A stretch of DNA of 64,000 nt. Origin: Metabacillus rhizolycopersici (GTDB lineage: Bacteria > Bacillota > Bacilli > Bacillales > Bacillaceae). Location of the stretch: NCBI RefSeq assembly GCF_020075705.1, contig NZ_JAIQUM010000017.1, positions 14,733 to 78,732 on the forward strand, in the 5' to 3' direction. Below the pieces are notes generated by a model, which worked only from the letters and a program-made list of their open reading frames with translations, was not told the DNA's origin and searched no databases. A program made the position numbers and the translations under genes. This document shows, piece after piece, positions 36,212 to 44,433 of this stretch (the stretch's first letter is position 1; each line of letters begins with the position of its first letter).

Positions 36212-37411
36212 TTATTGTGTTATAACTTGTAAACTCTTTAATCCATACATTAATGGACTCTGTAGGGGTTCGATATTCATTTTATCTTTAAGTTGCATAG
36301 TTGGAAATCGTTTTACTAATTCAGATAATACAAGATTTGCTTCAAGACGAGATAATGGGGCACCTAGACAAAAATGAATACCACTACCAAATGCTAAATG
36401 CGAATTTGGAGTCCGGTGTAAATTAAACTCGTCTGCTTGATCAAATTGGTTTTTGTCTCGATTTGCTGAGCCAATCCATAAAGCTACTTCATCACCTGCT
36501 CTTAATGTCTGTCCGCGTATAACGATATCTTCTTTTACGATTCGAGGTATAGCATGAACTGGTGAACGGTAACGTAATGTTTCTTCAATTGCTTTTGGTA
36601 TTAAATCAGGATTTTGTTTAATTTGATTAAATACTGATTGATCTTCTAAAAAACAATACATTGTATTCGTAATGAGGTTTGTTGTGGTTTCATGCCCTGC
36701 TATTAATAAAAGAATTGAAAAACCAATTATCTCTTTATCGGATAATTTAACACTGTCTTCTTCAACCGCAATAAGAACGGAAAGAATATCATCTTGAGGA
36801 TGACTTCGTTTCTTCTCAATAATTTGGGAAAAGTAATTTGACAGATCTTTAAAGCCTTGATACATCCTTTTTGTATTCTCTTCAATAGATTCTTTGGAGT
36901 TATCCTTAGGACCTGATACGATTGAGAGTGTCCATTCCCTGAATTTGTCCATGTCACTATAAGGTACACCAATGATTGATGCAATAACAGTTAGAGGTAA
37001 TGGAAATGCGATTGTCTTAACAATGTCAAATTCACTTTTATCATTTATTTTTTTAAGTAATTGTTCGATATTCGCTTGTATGTGTGGTGTCCATGATTGA
37101 ATAGTTCTAGGGGTAAAAGCTTTGTTAACCAATGTTCGCATTTGTTTATGTCTCGGTGGGTCCATTGCGATAATACTATTAGAAGTTGGAATGTTATTAT
37201 TTCTTCTTTCCGACGAAAATACTTTTGGATTTTTTAAAATTTGGATTATGTCCTCATATAAAAAGATATCCCAAATTTTCGTATTTTCGTCGTATAAAAT
37301 AGGTGATTCTGCTCGCATTTTTTTATACCAATCAAAACGGCCTTCCCAGACTTCTTCTTTAGTTCGAAATACATTTCGAAGTAGGATATTATTTCCCTTT
37401 TGTTTATTCAT
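36212..37411 (-). CDS. Cytochrome P450 (CYP109-like)
   Basis: 399-residue soluble bacterial P450. I-helix LLIAGHETTTN with the acid-Thr pair, ExxR in EETLRYRSP, and the heme loop FGSGIHFCLGAPL with Cys348 as ligand. No membrane anchor, so it needs external ferredoxin/reductase partners, none of which are encoded here. The overall look is close to CYP109 proteins (YjiB-like), which hydroxylate fatty acids, terpenoids or steroids. It is divergent from the TetR-thioesterase-PKS operon across a 307-bp region and is a likely tailoring oxidase of its product (inference). Confidence 0.85.
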   Translation of the reverse strand: MNKQKGNNILLRNVFRTKEEVWEGRFDWYKKMRAESPILYDENTKIWDIFLYEDIIQILKNPKVFSSERRNNNIPTSNSIIAMDPPRHKQMRTLVNKAFTPRTIQSWTPHIQANIEQLLKKINDKSEFDIVKTIAFPLPLTVIASIIGVPYSDMDKFREWTLSIVSGPKDNSKESIEENTKRMYQGFKDLSNYFSQIIEKKRSHPQDDILSVLIAVEEDSVKLSDKEIIGFSILLLIAGHETTTNLITNTMYCFLEDQSVFNQIKQNPDLIPKAIEETLRYRSPVHAIPRIVKEDIVIRGQTLRAGDEVALWIGSANRDKNQFDQADEFNLHRTPNSHLAFGSGIHFCLGAPLSRLEANLVLSELVKRFPTMQLKDKMNIEPLQSPLMYGLKSLQVITQ

Positions 37412-37718
37412 AGTTACATCAATCCCTTCCTTTTTTATTGACCATCGTTCAATTAATTAAAAGTTATAAAAAGATAATTTGTCAATACTTTTTTTGTTTT
37501 TGTAGTTTGTGAAAATAAGATGTAATGAAATCAAGTGTTAGAATTCACTAGAAAGTAGAAAAACCGAAAAATGTAACGAAAATGTAAATGTGGTATTGAA
37601 TTGTAAAGGTAATGTTAAAAAATAGATATAAATGTAAAATTACGTCATGTGATGTTGAAAGTGGTAATTTAATGCTGTAACCTAACCATAGGTTAGTAAA
37701 GTAAATGGGAGATTATTT
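37412..37718. other. Divergent promoter region P450 / TetR
   Basis: 307 bp, very A-T rich, with no gene. Contains the palindrome at 37678-37695 next to the second TetR gene; promoters for both directions are expected here. Confidence 0.6.
37678..37695. promoter_or_regulatory. Candidate TetR operator
   Basis: TAACCTA ACCA TAGGTTA: a perfect 7-4-7 palindrome located 23 bp upstream of the TetR gene start, the usual place of an autoregulatory operator. Confidence 0.6.
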
Positions 37719-38336
37719 ATGGATAAGTCGATAGAAACAAAGAAAAGAATTCTTTTTGCTGCTTCAGAACTATTTAGTATTAAAAGTTACGACACGATAA
37801 CAATGAGAGAAATAGCTAAAAGGGCAAATTGCTCCCATACTACAATTTATCTTTATTACAAAGATAAGAGTGATTTGTTAGAGAAATTAGCTATTCCACC
37901 TCTATTAACACTTGCAAAACGAATTGATAGAATAAGAAGCCGAAAGACGTTGGATCCTTTAGGTAAATTAAAAGTTATCGGAAGAGGCATGATAAACTTT
38001 TCAATCGAAAATCGTAGTTTATATTTAACTTACATTACAGTAAATTCTATAAAGGTAGATGAAGATGATTTTTCTTCAGAGATTAATGCTGTGAGAAATT
38101 CCTTGTTTAATAGTTTAAAAAAAGTAATTTTACTAAATAATCCATACCTTACAGAGGAAGAAGCCTTAAAATATGGGAGAATGATCTTCTTTCAAATTCA
38201 TGGAACAATTATGTCATATATTAATTCAAATGAAGAAGGCTTATCTATACGTCAGAGAGTAATACCTATATTGGAAGAAGCCTTAGAGTTTTTAATTCAA
38301 GGGATACTGGATAAGGCAGGACCTCAAATTAAATGA
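37719..38336 (+). CDS. TetR-family transcriptional regulator, first gene of the PKS operon
   Basis: 205 residues. N-terminal HTH: TMREIAKRANCSHTTIYLYYKDKSDLL (near residues 28-54). The C-terminal part is helical and probably binds a ligand. A perfect palindrome lies 23 bp upstream. The gene reads in the direction of the biosynthetic genes and is followed after 58 bp by the thioesterase, so it is the likely pathway regulator. Confidence 0.88.
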   Translation: MDKSIETKKRILFAASELFSIKSYDTITMREIAKRANCSHTTIYLYYKDKSDLLEKLAIPPLLTLAKRIDRIRSRKTLDPLGKLKVIGRGMINFSIENRSLYLTYITVNSIKVDEDDFSSEINAVRNSLFNSLKKVILLNNPYLTEEEALKYGRMIFFQIHGTIMSYINSNEEGLSIRQRVIPILEEALEFLIQGILDKAGPQIK

Positions 38337-38394
38337 CTGATATATACAATTTTTAGGTTGTTTATATAAATATGAAATTGAGGGGAGGAAATCT

Positions 38395-39111
38395 ATGAAG
38401 CTATTTTGTATTCACTGCGCAGGGGGATCAAGTAAAGTATTTCAATCTTTATCACAGCAATTAAAAGATCAATTAGAAGTAATTCCAGTTGATCTCCCAG
38501 GACGTGGAAAACGTTTTTCTAGAGAGTATATTTATTATTTTGAAGATGCATGCAAAGATTTAGTAACAATAATCAAAAAGGGATTAAATAATAATCAAGA
38601 AGAGTTTGCTCTATTTGGTCACAGTATGGGAAGTTTATTAAGTTTTGAGATAGCTCATTTATTTCAAAATGAAAAATTTGCATTAAATCATGTTTTTTTA
38701 ACAGGAACAAAACTTCCTTACCAGTTTGAGAATAACTCACTAATAGATGTAAGTAAGAATGATGATGAGGTTATGGATAGGATAAAAAAATTAGGAGGAA
38801 CACCACCGGACCTATTAGAACACCCATATTTCTTAAAATTGTACTTACCTACTTTTAAGGCGGATTTTCACTTAATAGGTTCCTATAAATATCAAAAGAA
38901 AGAAGGGAAATTGAATATTCCTATTACAGTAATCAATGGAAAAGATGATCCTCTTTCAAATAGTGAATTTGATAGATGGTCACAACTAACTAAGCAGAAA
39001 GTTGAGATATTAATGGTTGATGGAGGTCACTTTTTTCTAAATGAACAAATAGAATTTGTATCAAAATCAATTCGATTAAAACTCATAAAGGACTTAATAA
39101 TCAATCAATAA
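38395..39111 (+). CDS. Type II thioesterase (SrfAD/GrsT-like)
   Basis: 238-residue alpha/beta hydrolase. It opens MKLFCIHCAGGSS, typical of type II thioesterases; nucleophile elbow GHSMGS with Ser77; acidic residue in INGKDDP; catalytic His in VDGGHFFL. These enzymes remove mis-primed or stalled acyl groups from carrier proteins. RBS GAGGGGAGG is directly upstream. It is the first enzyme of the operon, ahead of the KS and two ACPs that it could proofread. It could also release the chain, but a tetronate cassette would do that itself. Confidence 0.88.
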   Translation: MKLFCIHCAGGSSKVFQSLSQQLKDQLEVIPVDLPGRGKRFSREYIYYFEDACKDLVTIIKKGLNNNQEEFALFGHSMGSLLSFEIAHLFQNEKFALNHVFLTGTKLPYQFENNSLIDVSKNDDEVMDRIKKLGGTPPDLLEHPYFLKLYLPTFKADFHLIGSYKYQKKEGKLNIPITVINGKDDPLSNSEFDRWSQLTKQKVEILMVDGGHFFLNEQIEFVSKSIRLKLIKDLIINQ

Positions 39112-39125
39112 AAGGGGGGATTGGA

Positions 39126-40172
39126 ATGGATAAAAACTATCTTCATGAATTAAAAAATTTTGTTGAATTACATATTAAATCACAATATTTAAAGCATGTT
39201 GAACCTTTGAACGTACTGGATCGTATTTTTTCATACGATAACGAAACTGAAGGATCGTGGGAGTATGAATGGCTGAGAGAAGGGAATAGAGTTTTGGAGA
39301 AAAGTCCATCAGAGGCTATACAATGCTATAATTTTGCAAGGTTTCCCTATGCTAATAATGAAATGCAAAAGGAGGTGTATAACAAACTTGTTGAAAGTTT
39401 TACGAGTTCTCTAGTAAATACAGGTATTAAAAAGGAATACCATTGTTTTCAAGATAATGTATTCACTGTATATACTTCCAACCTCAGTCCAGAGAAGCCA
39501 TTATTGCTAGTAATGGGAGGGATAGTCTCAATAAAAGAACAATGGTATAAATTCCTCGAAGTGGGGCCATTGCTAGGCTTTTCAGTCATTGTTGCTGAAT
39601 TCCCAAACGTAGGGGAAAATAGCTTAACCTTTAAGGCTAATTCATATGAAATGATTCAAGAAATATTGAACCATTATGAAGGTGAGGTAGATGTTGAGAA
39701 TTCCTATTATGTAGGAATGAGCTTTGGAGGGCAATTAGGTATTCAATGTGCTTTAAAAGATAGTAGGATCAAAGGAATCGTTACAGTTGGAGCCCCATTA
39801 TATGAATTTTATAATCTAGCTAATAATGATTGGGATAATATTCCTGTCATTACTAAAAAGACATTAAGCCATGTCTGTGCATTAACAGAGTTAGAATTAA
39901 AAGAAAACCTCTCAAATCTAAGTATTGATGTAAAAGCTCTTAGTAAATTAAAAATCCCTATAACTTATGTATTTAGCTTAAAAGATGAAATCATTCCTAT
40001 TACTGAGCTAGAATTTATTCAAAGAAATATCAATAATCTAGATCTTATTACTTTTGATGATGTCCATGGTTCTCCAAATCATATGGATCAAATTCAAAAG
40101 TTAATTCCTGAGAAAATTTTAAATCAATATAAAGATAATCAATCCAAAGTTATCACAGATTTGAATATCTAG
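39126..40172 (+). CDS. Alpha/beta hydrolase, AbyA5/Agg5-like (FrsA-related)
   Basis: 348 residues. An N-terminal helical region (1-115) precedes an alpha/beta hydrolase core with the oxyanion motif LLVMGGIVS, nucleophile elbow GMSFGGQ (Ser199), acid in SLKDEI and His in DVHGSPNH (His314 or His319). Size and organisation resemble the FrsA-type hydrolases that in agglomerin and spirotetronate pathways eliminate acetate from an acetylated tetronate to give an exocyclic methylene. The presence of the partner acyltransferase (47611-48375) supports this. A plain esterase or thioesterase role is the alternative. It lies 14 bp after the thioesterase, with RBS AAAGGGGGG. Confidence 0.7.
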   Translation: MDKNYLHELKNFVELHIKSQYLKHVEPLNVLDRIFSYDNETEGSWEYEWLREGNRVLEKSPSEAIQCYNFARFPYANNEMQKEVYNKLVESFTSSLVNTGIKKEYHCFQDNVFTVYTSNLSPEKPLLLVMGGIVSIKEQWYKFLEVGPLLGFSVIVAEFPNVGENSLTFKANSYEMIQEILNHYEGEVDVENSYYVGMSFGGQLGIQCALKDSRIKGIVTVGAPLYEFYNLANNDWDNIPVITKKTLSHVCALTELELKENLSNLSIDVKALSKLKIPITYVFSLKDEIIPITELEFIQRNINNLDLITFDDVHGSPNHMDQIQKLIPEKILNQYKDNQSKVITDLNI

Positions 40173-40183
40173 GAGGAATCAAT

Positions 40184-42484
40184 TTGAGTTCTAAAAAAGT
40201 TGTTATTACTGGAATCGGTATCATATCTTCATTAGGCCATAATAAGAAAGAAAATCTCGAGCAGATGAAAAAAGGTCAATCAGGCATAGATAAGATTCAA
40301 CGATTTAATACTGATAAGTTCATAAGTAAGATTGGAGCCGAAATTAAAAAGTATAATCCTAAAGATTATTTTACCCAGAAAGAAATTGATGAATATGATC
40401 GTTGTGCACAATATGCGATGATCTCAATAAAAGAAGCTTTAGATGAAAGTGGAGTTTTAAATTATACTTCCTCTAGTAAAATTGGTCTTGCATTAGGAAC
40501 TTGTAATGGAGGAGTTAACTCTTTAGAAGAGCAAGGAACAATTGAATCTTTGGATCAAAAGCAGACAAAAAAGTATCCGTTTTTTAATCAAAGTGATCAC
40601 GTTGCGCAATATTTCCAATTAGGTGGACCAGTAAATACTATTAATACAGCTTGTGCTGCAAGTGGTAATGCTATCGGATTTGGGTTTGATATGATTCGAA
40701 AAGGCTATGCAGATGTTATGATTGCTGGTGGCTCAGATTCAATGTCATTATCAGTCTATGCTGGATTTAATGCATTAAGGGCTTTAAACTCGGACCCTTG
40801 TTCACCATATAGTAATGCTTTTGGTTTAAGCTTGGGAGAAGGAGCAGCATTCGTAGTATTAGAAACCATTGAAAGTGCTTTGTCTAGAAATGCAACAATC
40901 TATGCAGAAGTGTGTGGTTACGGATTAAGCAGTGATGCATATCACGAAACAGCACCCCATCCGCAGGGATTAGGGATAAAAAACGCTATTGAATGTGCAA
41001 TAAAACAAGCATCTATTGAAACAAAAGATATTGATTACATTAATACACATGGAACAGGTACAAAAGCCAATGATTCTGCTGAATTAAAGGGCTTAGAACA
41101 AGTCTTTGGAATTGAAAGACTTAAACAGATACCGATCAGTTCAAGTAAAGCATATTTTGGTCATAATTTGGGGGCTGCTGCAGCTATAGAATACGTGACA
41201 ACTTTACTGGCAATGAAAGAAAACTTACTGCCAGCCACAATAAATTTTCAAGAAAAACGAGATGGCTGCGAAAAAGCTTACATTATAACAAATGAAATGA
41301 AAGAACAAAAAACAAACTATTTCTTATGTAATAATTCAGCATTTGGAGGTCATAATGCTTCTATCGTGTCAAAAAACTGGGTAGATCAGGAAGATAGGAT
41401 GCATCAAACCGCTATTTCGTTACAATCTACAAATGACAATGTATATATAGTTGGTATAGGCAATTGTACTACATTATCAAAAGAAAATCAACATAGTCTA
41501 ATTGAATATTTAATTGATATAGGTCAAACCTCACAGGAATTAGATTTTAATCTTAAAGATTATGATAGTTCTTTGTACGAAAGACGTATGAATTCCTTGG
41601 CTCAATATAGTATCGGCGCTGCAAATGAGGCGCTCAAGAATACCAATACGGAATTCCCATTGAGAAGTGAGGATATTGGACTTATTTATGGTACGTCAAG
41701 AGGAAGTCTACAGAGTTCTGAAAAATATTTTCAGTCAATTCTCCAAAAGGGTCCAGAATTTGCTAGTAGTATCTATTTTCCTGATATGGTCTTGAATTCT
41801 GTAGCTGGGAAAATATCTAAGAAATTAAATTTACAAGGATTCAGTAGTTCTATTAGTACAGGGGGGAGTGATGGACTATTCAGTGCTATCTATGGATTTG
41901 AAGTCATTAAGAATAATATCCATTCCTATTGCTTAGTGGGAGCAGGTGATGAACATTCTAATTTATCTAGTCAAATTGATCATGCATTGGGATTAGATAA
42001 AAGCATCTATCGGATATCAGAAGGTAGTAGTTTTCTGATGCTTTCTAACCAAATTGATAGAGGTACAAGCTTTGCAGAAATTACTGGTGCAGGGTTAACC
42101 TTTGGAGCCGATGCTAGTAGCTTAATACGGGCAGTTCATATGGCTTTAGACCATTCAAACTCAAAAATTGAAGACATTGATTTCATTTTTTATAACTCCA
42201 ACGGTTTACCAGGAGATATGTCCATTTATGAAAATATGTTTAAAGAGTTAAATACTAAAAATACTGTTTTAAAACATTGTTTTAACGCCAAAGAATATTT
42301 AGAATCCACGAGTTCACTAAATCATCTATATGCAGCAGCAGAGTTGCTTAGTGGACAAGTTGGTAACATTGATGCTGTTAATCATTATTTTAATCAAGAT
42401 GTTACTAAATTTACGAAGGGTCTTATTGTTAGTACCTCTATAAATGGTAATAACTCAGCTGTTGTTGTTAGTAAAATTGGCTAG
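40184..42484 (+). CDS. KS-CLF fusion: ketosynthase with inactive chain-length-factor half
   Basis: 766 residues holding two FabF-like domains in one chain. The N-terminal half (1-405) is a complete KS: Cys157 in NTACAASG, His289 in THGTGTKAND, His390 in AFGGHNAS. The C-terminal half (about 420-766) keeps the thiolase fold (GLIYGTSRGS, GFSSSISTGGSDG) but has Gly560 where the cysteine should be and no HGT motif; this matches a chain length factor. In actinobacterial type II PKS these are two separate proteins. No AT, KR or ACP is attached, so it should work on the ACP at 42540. Starts at TTG 40184 behind AGGAGGAATC. Confidence 0.88.
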   Translation: MSSKKVVITGIGIISSLGHNKKENLEQMKKGQSGIDKIQRFNTDKFISKIGAEIKKYNPKDYFTQKEIDEYDRCAQYAMISIKEALDESGVLNYTSSSKIGLALGTCNGGVNSLEEQGTIESLDQKQTKKYPFFNQSDHVAQYFQLGGPVNTINTACAASGNAIGFGFDMIRKGYADVMIAGGSDSMSLSVYAGFNALRALNSDPCSPYSNAFGLSLGEGAAFVVLETIESALSRNATIYAEVCGYGLSSDAYHETAPHPQGLGIKNAIECAIKQASIETKDIDYINTHGTGTKANDSAELKGLEQVFGIERLKQIPISSSKAYFGHNLGAAAAIEYVTTLLAMKENLLPATINFQEKRDGCEKAYIITNEMKEQKTNYFLCNNSAFGGHNASIVSKNWVDQEDRMHQTAISLQSTNDNVYIVGIGNCTTLSKENQHSLIEYLIDIGQTSQELDFNLKDYDSSLYERRMNSLAQYSIGAANEALKNTNTEFPLRSEDIGLIYGTSRGSLQSSEKYFQSILQKGPEFASSIYFPDMVLNSVAGKISKKLNLQGFSSSISTGGSDGLFSAIYGFEVIKNNIHSYCLVGAGDEHSNLSSQIDHALGLDKSIYRISEGSSFLMLSNQIDRGTSFAEITGAGLTFGADASSLIRAVHMALDHSNSKIEDIDFIFYNSNGLPGDMSIYENMFKELNTKNTVLKHCFNAKEYLESTSSLNHLYAAAELLSGQVGNIDAVNHYFNQDVTKFTKGLIVSTSINGNNSAVVVSKIG

Positions 42485-42539
42485 AAATTATTTTTTATAG
42501 AGTAATATAAATACTAAAAAAAATTAGGAGGCTATTTAA

Positions 42540-42821
42540 ATGATGAAAATTGAAGAAATCAAAAACATTATTAAGGAAAAAATTTTAGTAGAAAGATTAG
42601 AGCTTGAAGATATTTCAGCAGAGGAAATTGATGATAACGAGCCTTTATTTGGAGATGGGTTAGGGTTAGATTCTGTAGAAGCACTAGACGTTATTTCAGG
42701 TGTTGAAGAAGAGTTCCAAATCAAAATGCAAGGTCTTCCAGAAGAGGAAGTCCAAAAGACATTTAGCTCTGTAGAAACGTTAGCTGTCTATATTAATGAA
42801 AGATTGATGCTGAACGTATAA
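42540..42821 (+). CDS. Acyl carrier protein (polyketide chain ACP)
   Basis: 93 residues, acidic. The phosphopantetheine attachment motif is GLDSVEAL with Ser45. Four-helix ACP pattern. RBS AGGAGG at 42526-42531. It follows the KS-CLF gene by 55 bp and precedes a hairpin, so it is the likely carrier for the growing chain. It is distinct from the second ACP at 47382, which sits in the tetronate cassette. It must be activated by a PPTase; an AcpS is encoded at 52391. Confidence 0.92.
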   Translation: MMKIEEIKNIIKEKILVERLELEDISAEEIDDNEPLFGDGLGLDSVEALDVISGVEEEFQIKMQGLPEEEVQKTFSSVETLAVYINERLMLNV

Positions 42822-42830
42822 ATTTAAAAT

Positions 42831-42860
42831 CAGTAAAGCCTGCATAGTCAGGCTTTACTG
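42831..42860 (+). terminator. Hairpin after the first ACP
   Basis: CAGTAAAGCCTG, loop CATAGT, CAGGCTTTACTG: a perfect 12-bp stem with no clear T-run. It probably gives partial termination or protects the ACP message, so that ACP is made in excess over downstream enzymes. Confidence 0.65.
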
Positions 42861-42920
42861 TTACTCACTTATATTATTTAGTATCAAGGAACTATTCGGG
42901 AGATTGAAGGAGGGAAGATA

Positions 42921-43664
42921 ATGACATTAAAAGATAAGGTCGCTATTGTGACAGGAGCTACGAGGGGAATTGGCAAGGAAATCGCCAGTCAATTAGCTGC
43001 GAATGGAACAAAAGTAATTGGGATTTACGCAAGAAGTGAGGAAACTGCAAAAAAAATACAAGATGAGCTCAGTAGAGATGGACACGAAATTACTTTTTAT
43101 AAAGGTCCAGTTAATGATATGGAATTTGTACAAAAGACGGTTCAAGATGTGATAAATCGATACGGGAAAATTGATATCCTCGTGAATAATGCTGGTATTA
43201 ATCGAGATAACTTTATATTTCAAACTGAGGAACAAGATTGGAATGAAGTTATCCAAACCAACTTTGGTGGTACTTACCACTTTTGCCATGCAGTAATACC
43301 ACATATGGTAGAAAAAAACAGTGGGAACATTATTAATATGGTTTCTGTGAGTGCTATAAATGGAAGAGAAGCACAAACCAATTATGGCTGTTCTAAAGGA
43401 GCTATCATTGGGCTGACTCGAATGTTATCTAGAATGTATAGCCCTTATGGACTAAGAATAAATGCTGTAGCCCCAGGAATGATTGAAACGGAAATGATTC
43501 AACATGTTCCGGAAAATAAATTGAGTAACTTTTTAGATCATACAAATACAAACTCTTTAGGTAAGGCTAAACAAGTAGCCAATACAGTAATGTTTTTGGC
43601 TGGTGATGAAGATTCATATTTTGCGAGCACAGTATTTAAGTTAGACGGAGGATTTTTAAGATAA
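42921..43664 (+). CDS. 3-oxoacyl-ACP reductase (FabG-like ketoreductase)
   Basis: 247-residue short-chain dehydrogenase. NADPH motif TGATRGIGKE (residues 11-20), NNAG, and the catalytic triad Ser in MVSVSAI with YGCSK (Tyr-x3-Lys). C-terminal PGMIETEM and FKLDGGFL are typical FabG blocks. Expected to reduce each beta-keto intermediate on the ACP. RBS GAAGGAGGG. It is directly followed by a second, degenerate SDR gene. Confidence 0.92.
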   Translation: MTLKDKVAIVTGATRGIGKEIASQLAANGTKVIGIYARSEETAKKIQDELSRDGHEITFYKGPVNDMEFVQKTVQDVINRYGKIDILVNNAGINRDNFIFQTEEQDWNEVIQTNFGGTYHFCHAVIPHMVEKNSGNIINMVSVSAINGREAQTNYGCSKGAIIGLTRMLSRMYSPYGLRINAVAPGMIETEMIQHVPENKLSNFLDHTNTNSLGKAKQVANTVMFLAGDEDSYFASTVFKLDGGFLR

Positions 43665-43676
43665 GGGGGAGATCAT

Positions 43677-44420
43677 TTGTCTAAAATTATGCTTATAACA
43701 AATTGCCAACATCAACTTAATCAATTAATAGGTGAGTATTATTTAAAACGAAATTATAAAGTAATTTTTTATTTTGAAAATGAAGACGTATTAAAAGATT
43801 ATGAAAATAAAATAGTCCAATTAGGAATTTCCTCTGATAATTACATGTTAATTAGTAACGATAAAATAGATTTTCAGTCGCTAGAAAAGGATATTGACAT
43901 AATTTCAGATCGCTTTGGTCAAATAGATATCTTAATTCATGGCAATGAAATGCTAGATGAGACAAAGTACTTTCTAGAGGATCCTGTTGGATTAGAACAA
44001 TCGATAGAGAAAATCTTTGGAACTATTTATCTCTTTAATCGAGTGATTACTTCAAGAATGATTAAGTCTAAAGAAGGGAAAATCATTTTTCCACTTATTT
44101 TTGATGTTCTGTATCACATGAATTATCCAAGTTCTCCTATATTAAATGGCGGGAAAATCTCATTAATGAAATGTATGTCAAGTGAATTGTCGGCATTTAA
44201 ATTAAATGTTAATGCTATAACCTTTGGATATTATGATAATGAATTTGATTCAGTAACAAAAAAAGAGCTGAAAAAAAAGCTTGAAATATTTGCACTAAGA
44301 CCTAGATTACTAAAGTTACAAGAATTAATCCCTGCATTAAATATTCTTGTTGAACCGCCAGTTTCAACAATTGGTGGAGAAAATATCCATATTGGAGCAG
44401 GCATTGAGACTGTTATTTAA
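43677..44420 (+). CDS. Degenerate SDR paralogue (pseudo-ketoreductase)
   Basis: 247 residues, exactly as long as the neighbouring FabG and with the same fold outline (DRFGQIDILIHGNEM, then LNVNAITFGYYDNEF). The cofactor glycine motif is lost (ITNCQHQLNQL instead of TGxxxGIG) and the catalytic Tyr-x3-Lys has become LNGGK. It therefore cannot be a normal reductase. It is intact, has an RBS (AAGGGGGAG, TTG start at 43677) and sits inside the operon, so it is probably a structural or regulatory partner of the active ketoreductase. A heterotetramer with the FabG is a testable idea. Confidence 0.78.
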   Translation: MSKIMLITNCQHQLNQLIGEYYLKRNYKVIFYFENEDVLKDYENKIVQLGISSDNYMLISNDKIDFQSLEKDIDIISDRFGQIDILIHGNEMLDETKYFLEDPVGLEQSIEKIFGTIYLFNRVITSRMIKSKEGKIIFPLIFDVLYHMNYPSSPILNGGKISLMKCMSSELSAFKLNVNAITFGYYDNEFDSVTKKELKKKLEIFALRPRLLKLQELIPALNILVEPPVSTIGGENIHIGAGIETVI

Positions 44421-44433
44421 GGAGGAATATAAA

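Noticed and set aside
40184..42484. Housekeeping FabF or PUFA synthase
   Set aside because: Double domain with an inactive second half; PUFA synthases carry KS-CLF with further domains and much longer chains.
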